From Thiorhodococcus drewsii AZ1 (GTDB lineage: Bacteria > Pseudomonadota > Gammaproteobacteria > Chromatiales > Chromatiaceae), in assembly GCF_000224065.1 (NCBI RefSeq), contig NZ_AFWT01000003.1, positions 188,261 to 252,260 on the forward strand: 64,000 nt of DNA, given 5' to 3'. Below the pieces are notes generated by a model. The model worked only from the letters and a program-made list of their open reading frames with translations, searched no databases and was not told the origin of the DNA. The position numbers and the translations under genes are program-made. The number at the start of each line of letters is the position of its first letter. The stretch's first letter is position 1. Below, one piece after another: positions 55,815 to 64,000 of this stretch.

Positions 55815-58321
55815 CAGTCCTCCCGCACCGCCAGTATCGCGTCCTCGCGCATCGCCTGCCGGCCAGCGAGTACCGCAGCCAGCCCGGCCAGTGCGAGGAG
55901 CATGCTGGCGAACCAGACGAGCGCCCCCCAGGGAACGTGCAGATCCATGCTCCAGTGGAAGCTCTGACGATTCACGACCTCAATGAGCACCAATGAGATG
56001 GCGCCTCCAACGGCAATCCCGCCGAGGATGCCGACACCTGCCGTCAAGATCCCTTCGAGCGCGAGCATTGTGCCGATCTGGCGGCGGGTGAGACCCAGAT
56101 GGCGCAGCATGCCGAACTCCCGGCGTCGCGCGGCCGTGAGCGCGGCGAAGCTTGCCGCCACACCGGCCAGCCCGATGAGGATCGCAGCCGCCTCCAGGAC
56201 GTAGGTCACGGCGAAGGTGCGGTCGAAGATACTCAGGCTGCGGGCACGGATCTCGCCGGAGAAGGCAACCTCCAATGCGCCGGGGCCACCCAATGCTTTG
56301 AGCGCCTTGCCCACGCGGGTGCCGTCCGCACCGGGTGTGAGCCAGATGGCGGCGTCCTGGACCGAGACATCACCGGTCAGACGTCGATAGTCGGCGAGAT
56401 CCATCATGATGGATCCGCCTTGACGTGCGTAGTCGCGCCAGACGCCGGCGACCTGAACGGGCTCCTCGACGCCGGCGAGCGGTAGCATGACGCGATCGCC
56501 AGGACGCCAGCCGTAGAGATCGCGCATAGCCTCCGAGATCCAGATCCCCGTTTCACCAGTTGCGGCCGGGCGTGCGGACCCGACCAGGGGCAGCTCGCGG
56601 CCATTCGGAGAGACCGGTCGCGCGAGCAGTGCCACTGGCGCCTGACCTGGCTTGAGCCGAAGGCTCTCATGGCGCGTGAATTGGACCCGCGCAACCCCAG
56701 GCACGTCTGCGAGCCGTGACTGCAGCCCTTCGTCCAGAAGGCTGCTGCGGGCGCGGCCGGCGCGCAGATAGAGGTCGGCGGGCAGAATCTGGCCCAGCCA
56801 GACATCGACCGAGTCGCGGAATGAGCCGACCATGATCGCCATGGCCGCCACCAGCGCCACGCTGGCGAGCACGCCCGTGGCCGCGATCACGGATTGTCCG
56901 GGCGCGGCAGCCAATCGGGCGGCGGCGAGCCGCACTGGAACCGGACCGCGTAGCGGCACGGCCCGTGCGAGCATCGAAGCGAGGGTCGGCAGCAACATGA
57001 CGCCCCCGGCGAGCAGGCAGGCGATGGCCAGATAGCCTCCGATCGGTAGCCCTTGGATCGGTGGAATGAAACAGGCAGGAAGGCTCGCGGCCAGCATCGC
57101 CAGCCCAAGCATCGGGAATCCGCGCCCGCTGGACAAGGTCGAATCGTCATTGGACTTGAGCGCCTGGGCCGGCGCGACGGCGGCTGCCTCACGCGCCGGG
57201 AACCAGGCCCCGGCCACCCCTGCGCCGACGCCGAGCAGCACGTAGACCGTGCTGGCCCAAGGATCGAACCTCAGGGTCGGGGACAGGCCCGCGAAGAACC
57301 CGGCACCCAGATCGCCACCGAGCAGTTTCAGCAAACCCAAGGCGATGCCATGGCCGAGTGCGACACCTGCGATCCCGCCGACCAGTCCCACGAGCGCGCC
57401 TTCCGTCAGTAGCCAGAGAAACAGCTGGCGGCGGGCCAGGCCGATGGCGCGCAGAAAGGCCAGCTCGGTATGGCGCCGCACGACGGAGAGCGCCTGTGCG
57501 GAGAAGACCAGGAAGCCGCCGGTGACGAGCGCGATCGCCGCCAGCATGGTGAGATTGACGCGATAGGCTCGGGATAGATTCGCCGCCTGATCCACGGCGG
57601 CCTCGGGCGCCTCCAACAGCACGCCGGCCGGCAGCAATGGATCGAGCGCGGTACGGGCCGCACGCTCATCCACACCGCTTGCCAGTCGCAGGTCGATGCG
57701 CGTCAGCTGCCCAAGTCGTGAGAATTGCTTTTGGACCGCCGCGATGTCCATGACGGCAAGCTGGCGATCGTCGGGCGCGCCGGGGAGGTCGCCGGCCACC
57801 CACAGCTCCAGGGGCTGAGAACCGGCATAGACCCGGAGCCGGTCGCCTGGCGCGACGCCGAGCGCGGTCTGGGCCGAGGCGCTGAGAAAGAGGCTGTCCT
57901 CTGCGAGCACGGCGAAACGGGCGTCCCGGTCGGACCGATCCGCGATCTTGCGTGGTCTGGGAATCAGCGCGGGTGTGACGGCGCCCATCGCGAAGAGATC
58001 GACGCCCAGGATGCGCAGCGCGTCCGTGCCGCCGATGCGCTCGGTGCGCACCTCCAGCACCGGACTGGCCTGTGCCAACTCGGAGCGCGCGGCCAGGACG
58101 GCATAGAGTCTCTCGTCGAAGCCGCCGCGTGGCCCCACGACCTGGAGGTCGGCCGTCCCCGCCATTGTGCGCATGCCTCGGCCAAATTCAGCGAGCGCAG
58201 CCTGGTTGACCGCGTGCACCGCCATGCCGAGCGCGATCCCCAGCAGGATGGCGACGAATGAAAAGAGCGTTGCGGCGCGTCGTCGCGCGAGCGAGCCTAG
58301 GAAGACGGGCGCCAGCCTCAT
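55811..58321 (-). CDS. ABC transporter permease, FtsX-like (AttFG-like)
   Basis: An 836-residue membrane protein with an N-terminal TM helix (LFSFVAILLGIALGMAVHAVN), a large periplasmic domain, then two FtsX-type sets of TM helices near 265-430 and 710-830. A further pair near 470-510 lies between them. This duplicated MacB/LolC-like permease form is that of lipid-, lipoprotein- or peptide-extruding ABC transporters. Its 5' end overlaps the ATPase gene by four bases and its 3' end overlaps the AttH-like gene. Confidence 0.88.
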   Translation of the reverse strand: MRLAPVFLGSLARRRAATLFSFVAILLGIALGMAVHAVNQAALAEFGRGMRTMAGTADLQVVGPRGGFDERLYAVLAARSELAQASPVLEVRTERIGGTDALRILGVDLFAMGAVTPALIPRPRKIADRSDRDARFAVLAEDSLFLSASAQTALGVAPGDRLRVYAGSQPLELWVAGDLPGAPDDRQLAVMDIAAVQKQFSRLGQLTRIDLRLASGVDERAARTALDPLLPAGVLLEAPEAAVDQAANLSRAYRVNLTMLAAIALVTGGFLVFSAQALSVVRRHTELAFLRAIGLARRQLFLWLLTEGALVGLVGGIAGVALGHGIALGLLKLLGGDLGAGFFAGLSPTLRFDPWASTVYVLLGVGAGVAGAWFPAREAAAVAPAQALKSNDDSTLSSGRGFPMLGLAMLAASLPACFIPPIQGLPIGGYLAIACLLAGGVMLLPTLASMLARAVPLRGPVPVRLAAARLAAAPGQSVIAATGVLASVALVAAMAIMVGSFRDSVDVWLGQILPADLYLRAGRARSSLLDEGLQSRLADVPGVARVQFTRHESLRLKPGQAPVALLARPVSPNGRELPLVGSARPAATGETGIWISEAMRDLYGWRPGDRVMLPLAGVEEPVQVAGVWRDYARQGGSIMMDLADYRRLTGDVSVQDAAIWLTPGADGTRVGKALKALGGPGALEVAFSGEIRARSLSIFDRTFAVTYVLEAAAILIGLAGVAASFAALTAARRREFGMLRHLGLTRRQIGTMLALEGILTAGVGILGGIAVGGAISLVLIEVVNRQSFHWSMDLHVPWGALVWFASMLLALAGLAAVLAGRQAMREDAILAVREDW

Positions 58322-58986
58322 CCGACAAGTCCTTCGGATGTGAGATGCAGAACGCGATCGGCGCTCTTGGCCGCCTCCGGCGAGTGGGTCACCAGAATAC
58401 CCATGGCCCCCGAGGCGCGGATGCTCTCGGTCAGCAGCGCCAGAACCTTGGCCGCGTTGGTTGGATCCAGGTTTCCGGTGGGCTCGTCCGCCAGGACCAG
58501 GCGCGGCTCATGCACCAGGGCGCGGGCGATGGCGACCCGCTGCATCTCGCCGCCGGAGAGCTCGCGCGGCCAGCTCTCGGCGCGATCGGCCAGTCCCACC
58601 GCGTCCAGCAGCCGCTCGGCCTGGCGGTTCGCCGCCGCGCCGTCCTGTCCCTTGAGCCACAACGGCAGGACTACGTTCTGGCGCAGTGTGAGGTGAGGCA
58701 GAATATGGAAGGCCTGGAAGACGAAGCCGAGCTTGTCCCGGCGCAATCGGGTCAAGGCGTTCTCGTCGAGACCCGCATAGTCGGCGCCGTCGAGCGCGAG
58801 TCGACCACTATCCGGCCGATCCAGTCCGGCGATCAGATTCAGCAACGTGGACTTGCCGACCCCGGACTCTCCCGTAATGGCAACGTACTCGCCCGGCTGC
58901 AGTTGCATCGAGAGGGCTTGCAAGACAGGGCGTCCGTTGAACTGGCGATGAAGGTCGGAGATCTCGAGCATGCGGTGATGATGCAC
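58318..58986 (-). CDS. ABC transporter ATP-binding protein (LolD/AttE-like)
   Basis: A 222-residue ATPase: Walker A GESGVGKST, Q-loop FVFQAFHILPHLT, signature LSGGEMQRVAIARAL, Walker B RLVLADEPTGNLD and switch His in ILVTHS. The DEPTGNLD variant and the size are typical of the MacB/LolD class working with FtsX-like permeases. It is first of the three-gene operon. Confidence 0.93.
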   Translation of the reverse strand: MHHHRMLEISDLHRQFNGRPVLQALSMQLQPGEYVAITGESGVGKSTLLNLIAGLDRPDSGRLALDGADYAGLDENALTRLRRDKLGFVFQAFHILPHLTLRQNVVLPLWLKGQDGAAANRQAERLLDAVGLADRAESWPRELSGGEMQRVAIARALVHEPRLVLADEPTGNLDPTNAAKVLALLTESIRASGAMGILVTHSPEAAKSADRVLHLTSEGLVG

Positions 58987-59264
58987 TCATGTGGCGGGGA
59001 AGCGTCGTGTCGTGACGTTTCCCATGATTGTGCCGCCTCGGCCTGACGGCAAGGCACCAAGGCGCGATGGAATGGCTTGGGCTCTCGGCGTCGAGGCGCA
59101 TCGATACAGGGCCGCTTCGAGAAGAGCCTTGATGCTGCAGCGAAATCGGCTCAGCCAGAGGGTCTGTTCGATCGACATCAGCGTTACACGGGCGGTATGC
59201 GGTGGAAAATTGCCGTTTTGGCTTATCATCCGCTACTCGTCATTAGAGATTAAGACCGCTACGC

Positions 59265-61730
59265 ATGCTTCTTGGACAACACGAAGTACCCGCCCTGATT
59301 TGGAAAGACCAGCACGTCGGTTATCGCGAGTTGCTAGCTCGGATCGACGCGGTGTCGCGTCAGTTCCCCGACGTCCCTTGCAACAGGGTGGCGATCTTTG
59401 CCGAAAATCGACTCGATTGGGTCTACGCCTTTTACGCGGGCCTGAAGCAGGGCTGCACCCTGGTGCCGATCGACTTCATGAGCTCGGCGGAGGATGTCGC
59501 CCATATTCTGAATGACTGCACACCGTCGCTGGTGTTCTGCTCCAACAGCACCCGCGAGGTCTTGGACCAAGCCATCGGAGCGAGCAGTCATCAGCCTTTG
59601 GTTCTGGTGCTGGACGAGCTGGATTCGGCTGCCGCCGATAGCCAGGCCGAGCCCATACCGGCACCTGCGCTCGACAAGACCTTGCTGCTGATCTACACCT
59701 CGGGCACGACCGGCCGCCCCAAGGGGGTCATGCTCAGCTGGGACAATCTGCTGGCCAATATCGAATCGATCTCGAAGGACGTGCCCATCTACGTCCCCGA
59801 GCAACGCACGCTGGCACTGCTTCCGCTGCACCACATCTTCCCCTTGGTCGGTGCGCTCATAGCGCCGCTGTACACCGGCGGCACCTGCGTCTTTTCGCCA
59901 TCCCTGGCATCGGAGGACATGCTACGGGCGCTGAACGACAATCAGGTGACGATCATGATCGGCGTGCCGCGCCTCTATCAGCTGATCACCAAGTCCATCA
60001 AGGACAAGATCAATGCCAGCCGCCTGACCCGTCTGCTGTTCCACCTGGCCGCCAAGATCAATTCACGGACCTTCTCCAAACGACTCTTCGCCAAGGTGCA
60101 TGAGCGTTTCGGTGGTCAGATTCGCTTTCTGGTCAGCGGCGGGGCGAAGCTGGACGAGGATGTCTTTCGGGATCTGACTACACTCGGTTTCGAGGTGCTG
60201 GAGGGGTTCGGCATGACCGAGGCGGCGCCGATGATCACCTTCACCCGCCCGGGCGAATCCAAGTTGGGAGCCGCAGGGCGTCCGATGTCCTGCAATGAGG
60301 TACGCATCGTCGATGGCGAGATCCTCAACCGTGGCCGCAACGTCATGCAGGGCTATTACAGGCGTCCGGAAGAAACCGCTGCGGTGATCAAGGACGGCTG
60401 GTTGTACACCGGTGATCTGGGCTATATCGACGCGTCTGGAGCCTTGCATGTCACCGGTCGCAAGAAGGAAATCATCGTCTTGCCCAGCGGCAAGAACATC
60501 AATCCCGTCGAGATCGAGGCGAAGCTCTTCGAGTCGACAGACCTCATCAGTGAGGTGGCCGTGTTCCAGCATCAGGACAGCCTGGAGGCCGCCGTCGTGC
60601 CGGACTTTCGCAAGGCGCGGGAACGGGGCATCGCCGATCTCCAGAAAACACTCAACGAACAGGTGCTGGCGCCCTATAACAAAGCGGTCACGCCTTACAA
60701 GAAGGTTTTGAAACTGCACCTGCTCGGAGACGAGCTCCCCAAGACCCGATTGGGCAAGCTGAAGCGCTTCCTGTTGCCCGACATGGTCGCGTCGAACCAG
60801 ACCCGAACGGCTGACGGCGAGGAGCCGGACTACCCCGAGTACAAGACGATTCAGCAATTTCTTCAACAGCAGAAGGAATGCGCGGTCTATGCCAACGACC
60901 ACCTGGAGCTCGACCTTGGGCTCGACTCACTCGATCGAGTCGGACTCCAGTCCTTCCTGCAGGCCACCTTTGGCGTCGGCGTGTCTGACGAAATCCTGAT
61001 GGACCACCCGACGGTGGGGCGCATTGCCGAATTTATTTGCGACAAAAAGACGAAAATGGCCGTCTCGGTGGTGGAGTGGGCCGAGATCCTGAAGCAGCGC
61101 AGCGAGATCCATTTGCCGAGGAGTTGGGCCGCGCACAATCCGCTGCGTCACGGCATGGCCCTGCTGGCCCGCGCCTATTTTCGCTTGAGCGCCAAGGGGC
61201 TGGAGAATCTTCCAGCCGGCCCCTGCATCCTGGCGCCGAATCATCAGAGCTTCCTCGATGGGCTGTTCGTCGCCGCCTTCCTGGACAATGCCACGATGAA
61301 GCGGACCTATTTCTTCGCCAAGGCCAAGCATGTCAATCGGCCATGGCTCCGGTTCCTCGCCGCGCGCAACAATGTCATCGTGCTGGATCTGGAGCGCGAT
61401 CTCCGCCACGCCTTGCAGAACCTCTCGGAGGTGCTGCGCCAAGGCTGCAACATCATCATCTTTCCGGAGGGTACCCGCAGCAAGGACGGCTCAGTGGCCC
61501 CGTTCCGCAAGACCTACGCCATCTTGAGCCGTGAACTGGGGGTGCCGGTCGTGCCGGTGGCCATCAAGGGCGCCTGGCAGGCCCTGCGAAGCGGCTCCTG
61601 GTTGCCCAAAGTGTTTGCGCCGATCGAGGTCAGCTTTCTACCCGCCGTCGAGCCGGGGGAGCGCAGCTACGAGGCGTTGAATCAGGTGGTCATGGACCGC
61701 GTGGTAACGGCCGTCAGTGGGTCTAGGTGA
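59265..61730 (+). CDS. fused acyl-adenylating enzyme, acyl carrier domain and acyltransferase
   Basis: An 821-residue protein with three modules. (1) AMP-forming synthetase at about 1-500: LIYTSGTTGRPKGVMLSWDN, LEGFGMTEAAP, GWLYTGDLGYIDA, GRKKEIIVLPSGKNINP. (2) Acyl carrier domain at about 530-600, LGLDSLDRVG with the Ser near 554 for phosphopantetheine. (3) PlsC-type acyltransferase at about 625-815: NHQSFLDG (HX4D, near 658) and FPEGTRSKDG (near 733). The layout suggests that fatty acids are adenylated, loaded onto the in-built carrier and transferred to an acceptor, for example lysophospholipid. Compare E. coli Aas, which fuses the two catalytic domains in the opposite order and has no carrier domain. 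Confidence 0.9.
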   Translation: MLLGQHEVPALIWKDQHVGYRELLARIDAVSRQFPDVPCNRVAIFAENRLDWVYAFYAGLKQGCTLVPIDFMSSAEDVAHILNDCTPSLVFCSNSTREVLDQAIGASSHQPLVLVLDELDSAAADSQAEPIPAPALDKTLLLIYTSGTTGRPKGVMLSWDNLLANIESISKDVPIYVPEQRTLALLPLHHIFPLVGALIAPLYTGGTCVFSPSLASEDMLRALNDNQVTIMIGVPRLYQLITKSIKDKINASRLTRLLFHLAAKINSRTFSKRLFAKVHERFGGQIRFLVSGGAKLDEDVFRDLTTLGFEVLEGFGMTEAAPMITFTRPGESKLGAAGRPMSCNEVRIVDGEILNRGRNVMQGYYRRPEETAAVIKDGWLYTGDLGYIDASGALHVTGRKKEIIVLPSGKNINPVEIEAKLFESTDLISEVAVFQHQDSLEAAVVPDFRKARERGIADLQKTLNEQVLAPYNKAVTPYKKVLKLHLLGDELPKTRLGKLKRFLLPDMVASNQTRTADGEEPDYPEYKTIQQFLQQQKECAVYANDHLELDLGLDSLDRVGLQSFLQATFGVGVSDEILMDHPTVGRIAEFICDKKTKMAVSVVEWAEILKQRSEIHLPRSWAAHNPLRHGMALLARAYFRLSAKGLENLPAGPCILAPNHQSFLDGLFVAAFLDNATMKRTYFFAKAKHVNRPWLRFLAARNNVIVLDLERDLRHALQNLSEVLRQGCNIIIFPEGTRSKDGSVAPFRKTYAILSRELGVPVVPVAIKGAWQALRSGSWLPKVFAPIEVSFLPAVEPGERSYEALNQVVMDRVVTAVSGSR

Positions 61731-61793
61731 CTCGATGTGGGCCGCGCCGCATCCCATGCGTGATCGTGCGCCAATGGCCGCCCCGCGTCGCGA

Positions 61794-62705
61794 CTAACGT
61801 CGTTGCGGTGCATCGAGACTTGCGAGGCGAACGGAGACGAATCCGATGCGCAGGTCGGCTTGGATCTCGACCGGTACGCGATAGTCATCGTCGCTGAGCC
61901 AGATGGTGGCTCGGCGCATCTTGGTGTAGGGCGCCAGCTGGAAATCGTCCGTGACCTTACGGATTCGGATCTCCAGCTTTTTGGTTTTCCAGGTCCTGTC
62001 GAACACCATGCGCGACTCGCTGCCGGCCACCTCGAAGGTCACCAGATAGAGACGATCCAAGGGTTGCACCAGGAGCACGATGTCCTGGCCGTCGCGCAGC
62101 TCGGTCTGCTGAAGGTACAGGAGGGTGGATAGAATGTCCCGGATCTGCCCAAGTTCATAGACGCGTGTCTCATGCTCGGTATCACGTCCATCCGCTGGCG
62201 TGAGAGAGGATTCGACGCGCATCCGGTCGTTCCGATAGGTCGCCCGATATTCGGCCCTCTCGCCGTGCTCGCGCTGGGTGTGCTCGAAGCGAGAAGGAGA
62301 GAGTGTCTTGGGCGAAATCGTCGCGTGGGTCGAGCCTTTATAGGGCCAAAAAGCACGAACCGGACCGCTGCTCCTTGTCTTGGCCCTTGCCTGTACCTCT
62401 GCGCCCTGCTGCGGATCGAAGCTCATCCGGATCGTGCCGGCCTGCAGCCATTTGCTCCAGCTGACCTCGTAGAGTAGATGCACCGGTCGGATCTCGGCAT
62501 CCTGTCTGCGAGCCAGAGGGGTGATTTGGTTAGACCAGGTCGGTTCTGCCGCCTGGAGCTCCGAACCATCGATCAATGCGCACAGGGTCACGCCGATCAG
62601 CGCGGTGAAAAGCCTGGTCGCAACCTTCAGGCTGCGCGTCGCAATAGAGGCTGTTCCAGGGATGGCGGCATCCTGCGCTGATGGTGCTGCGTCTGTAGTT
62701 TTCAT
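61794..62705 (-). CDS. DUF3108 family envelope protein
   Basis: A 303-residue protein from the ATG at 62705. A TM/signal helix (LFTALIGVTLCALI) at about 32-45 is followed by a domain beginning RPVHLLYEVSWSKWLQAGTIRMSF, with DILSTLLYLQ in the middle. It ends LAPYTKMRRATIWLSDDDYRVPVEIQADLRIGFVSVRLASL. These are the DUF3108 hallmarks. Members are periplasmic proteins of unknown function. It is convergent with the fused acyl enzyme and divergent from the next gene. Confidence 0.85.
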   Translation of the reverse strand: MKTTDAAPSAQDAAIPGTASIATRSLKVATRLFTALIGVTLCALIDGSELQAAEPTWSNQITPLARRQDAEIRPVHLLYEVSWSKWLQAGTIRMSFDPQQGAEVQARAKTRSSGPVRAFWPYKGSTHATISPKTLSPSRFEHTQREHGERAEYRATYRNDRMRVESSLTPADGRDTEHETRVYELGQIRDILSTLLYLQQTELRDGQDIVLLVQPLDRLYLVTFEVAGSESRMVFDRTWKTKKLEIRIRKVTDDFQLAPYTKMRRATIWLSDDDYRVPVEIQADLRIGFVSVRLASLDAPQRR

Positions 62706-62818
62706 GCGCTCTCTGAGGTTGATCGGGTCTGCGTCCGATAGTAGATAGACAGGAATGGAGCGGAAAACAACGGAATGCCTGGCCGATCGGGGCGTTTTGA
62801 GTGACATCGGGAGAGGTG

Positions 62819-63808
62819 ATGGGGGAGTTCTCGCGCGTTGGGAAGTGGGCCGCGCCTGCCTTTCAGGTGGTCGCTCTATTGCTGATGGTTACTTGGAGCA
62901 CGGCGCAGGGCGACGACGGGCTCTCCGAGGGCGCTGGCGATGAGGTGGGTGTGTCCTGGTACGACGGGGGACACGACTATGTCACCGACCGGTTGCAGCG
63001 GGCGGCCGTTTGGCTCGACGACTTTTTCGGCGACCCTAGGGCCGAGAAAGAAAAGCAGGCAAGCGCCTACATGCATGTCGTGCTCGACGCATTCTACTCC
63101 GGCGTCGAGGACCAAAGCGAAAATGGGGTCCGGTTTCGCGGTGGCGTAGATCTTCCGAAGCTGGATCGCAGGCTGCGTCTGCTGGTCACCAGCGATGCGG
63201 ATTCCACCGTCACCGGACGCGAGCTGGCCGGCACCGCCAAGGACGATGTCAAGGATACGGATGGGGCCGTCGGTCTAAGCTATCTCTTCCGCGATCGGCC
63301 CGGACACAAGTTCTCTCTCGGCGGTGGCCTTTCGGGCGGTCTGTCGCCCGCCCTCCTGCTGGCCGGCCGCTATGTCCACACAAGACACTGGACCACGAAC
63401 ACGGCGTCTCATGTCACCTCGACCGTCTATTGGAAATCCGAGGATGGGCCGGGCGTGAGCACCTTGCTCGACTACGAATGGTCGCCCGATGCGGATACCT
63501 TGTGGCGCACCACGCTGTTCGGAAACTACAAAGAAGAGATCCGTGGTCTCGAGTGGTCCGCCCAGGCGAAATGGGCCAAACGGCTGAACAGCAAGACGGC
63601 CATCAACGTGCGCGGAGGCTTCCAGGGTCAGACCGAGCCGAACAGCGTACTGAGCGAGGGCTGGCTCAAGTTTCTCTACCGGCGCAATGTTCTGCGCCCC
63701 TGGTTGTTCTATGAGCTGGAGCCCGGATTCTCCTGGCCCGAGAGCCTCGATTACCGGGGCGAACCGACTTTCGCGGTTCGGCTGGAGATCCAATTTCGTC
63801 GGGATTGA
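62819..63808 (+). CDS. predicted outer-membrane protein of unknown function
   Basis: A 329-residue protein from the ATG at 62819 (GGGAGAGG upstream). The signal ends STAQG-DD. The rest has the alternation of a beta-barrel: LRLLVTSDADS, GLSYLFRDRPGHKFSLGGGL, HVTSTVYWKS, WSAQAKWAKRLNSKTAINVRGGF, and a final TFAVRLEIQFRRD. No family motif is recognised beyond that. It is divergent from the DUF3108 gene with a 113-bp space, and both are probable envelope proteins. Confidence 0.7.
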   Translation: MGEFSRVGKWAAPAFQVVALLLMVTWSTAQGDDGLSEGAGDEVGVSWYDGGHDYVTDRLQRAAVWLDDFFGDPRAEKEKQASAYMHVVLDAFYSGVEDQSENGVRFRGGVDLPKLDRRLRLLVTSDADSTVTGRELAGTAKDDVKDTDGAVGLSYLFRDRPGHKFSLGGGLSGGLSPALLLAGRYVHTRHWTTNTASHVTSTVYWKSEDGPGVSTLLDYEWSPDADTLWRTTLFGNYKEEIRGLEWSAQAKWAKRLNSKTAINVRGGFQGQTEPNSVLSEGWLKFLYRRNVLRPWLFYELEPGFSWPESLDYRGEPTFAVRLEIQFRRD

Positions 63809-63837
63809 GGCAACCGCCGTAACCGGATCTACTCTTA

Positions 63838-63855
63838 GGAAGTGTCCATCAACTG
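63838..63855. mobile_element. possible left end of an insertion sequence
   Basis: GGAAGTGTCCATCAACTG, just after the outer-membrane gene, has the look of an insertion-sequence terminal inverted repeat. The partial reading frame that follows (63919 to the edge) would then be the transposase. The other end lies outside the window, so this cannot be confirmed. Confidence 0.35.
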
Positions 63856-63918
63856 TTTCCCGATTTCATCGTAGTCGGTATGCTTGGTCGATCATGAAGT
63901 GATCTCCGAGGGTGCGGG

Positions 63919-64000
63919 ATGGCAGCGGTTGAGGTCGTGATTCCGGAAGCCGTAGAAGGGCATGTCAAGGTGGTCTTTGATCAGCTCAACGAGAAGCACC
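63919..64000 (+). CDS. partial reading frame, possible transposase N-terminus
   Basis: From the ATG at 63919 (GAGGGTGCGGG upstream) the frame reads through VVIPEAVEGHVKVVFDQLNE and stays open to the edge. The "xLNEKH" stretch recalls the start of ISAzo13-type transposases, but 27 codons are too few to be sure. Confidence 0.35.
   Translation, partial: MAAVEVVIPEAVEGHVKVVFDQLNEKH

Overview
This is about 64 kb of GC-rich, gene-dense bacterial chromosome. Gene content and order point to a gammaproteobacterium: rplM-rpsI, rpe-gph-trpEGDC, crp next to an OsmC-family gene, coq7, djlA, and mlaC-, DUF3422- and DUF853-type genes. The many c-type cytochromes, glycolate-oxidase-like and phosphoglycolate genes and the zwf-opcA pair fit a chemo- or photolithoautotroph such as a purple sulfur bacterium (Chromatiaceae). 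That placement is inference: no photosynthesis, RuBisCO or sulfur-oxidation gene lies in the window.

Layout. 1-2990 (minus) is most of a large multihaem cytochrome gene that runs off the left edge. 3324-7657 (minus) is a two-gene unit of P-loop ATPases, one ending in eight near-identical TPR units. 7897-13819 holds a cell-wall hydrolase, an exported ATP-dependent DNA ligase, a periplasmic cyclophilin, a rhodanese lipoprotein, a HerA-like DUF853 ATPase, a small lipoprotein and a GNAT acetyltransferase. 13948-23858 is a sensory block: TonB-dependent receptor, YfiR-like protein, hybrid histidine kinase and a 1588-residue kinase/receiver/GGDEF/EAL protein. 24035-32042 holds an MlaC-like protein, two tandem retropepsin-like proteases, DUF3422, a membrane-anchored FGE-domain protein, a PfkB kinase, an aldo/keto reductase and a DjlA-like co-chaperone. 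32231-37925 is rpe-gph-trpE-trpG-trpD-trpC, with a candidate attenuator before trpE and a repeat element between trpD and trpC. 38147-43500 holds crp, osmC, coq7, a glcF-like gene, a ferredoxin gene, rplM-rpsI and tRNA-Gln(CTG) with a very clear terminator.

44039-50724 is the most striking block: an AraC-type regulator, then a decahaem MtrA/DmsE-type cytochrome, an MtrB/PioB-type outer-membrane barrel and two dihaem c4-like cytochromes. Together these look like a trans-outer-membrane electron conduit with its periplasmic carriers. A small lipoprotein gene broken by one in-frame TGA follows. 51887-54560 is zwf-opcA. 54708-58986 (minus) is an AttEFGH-like ABC system. 59265-61730 is an adenylate-forming/ACP/acyltransferase fusion. 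The window closes with a DUF3108 gene, a predicted outer-membrane protein and what may be the left end of an insertion sequence.

Interspersed repeats (REP-like hairpins and two longer inverted-repeat elements) sit in several intergenic spaces. Start sites were chosen from Shine-Dalgarno sequences, signal peptides and stop/start overlaps. All functional calls rest on motif recognition, since no database search was possible.
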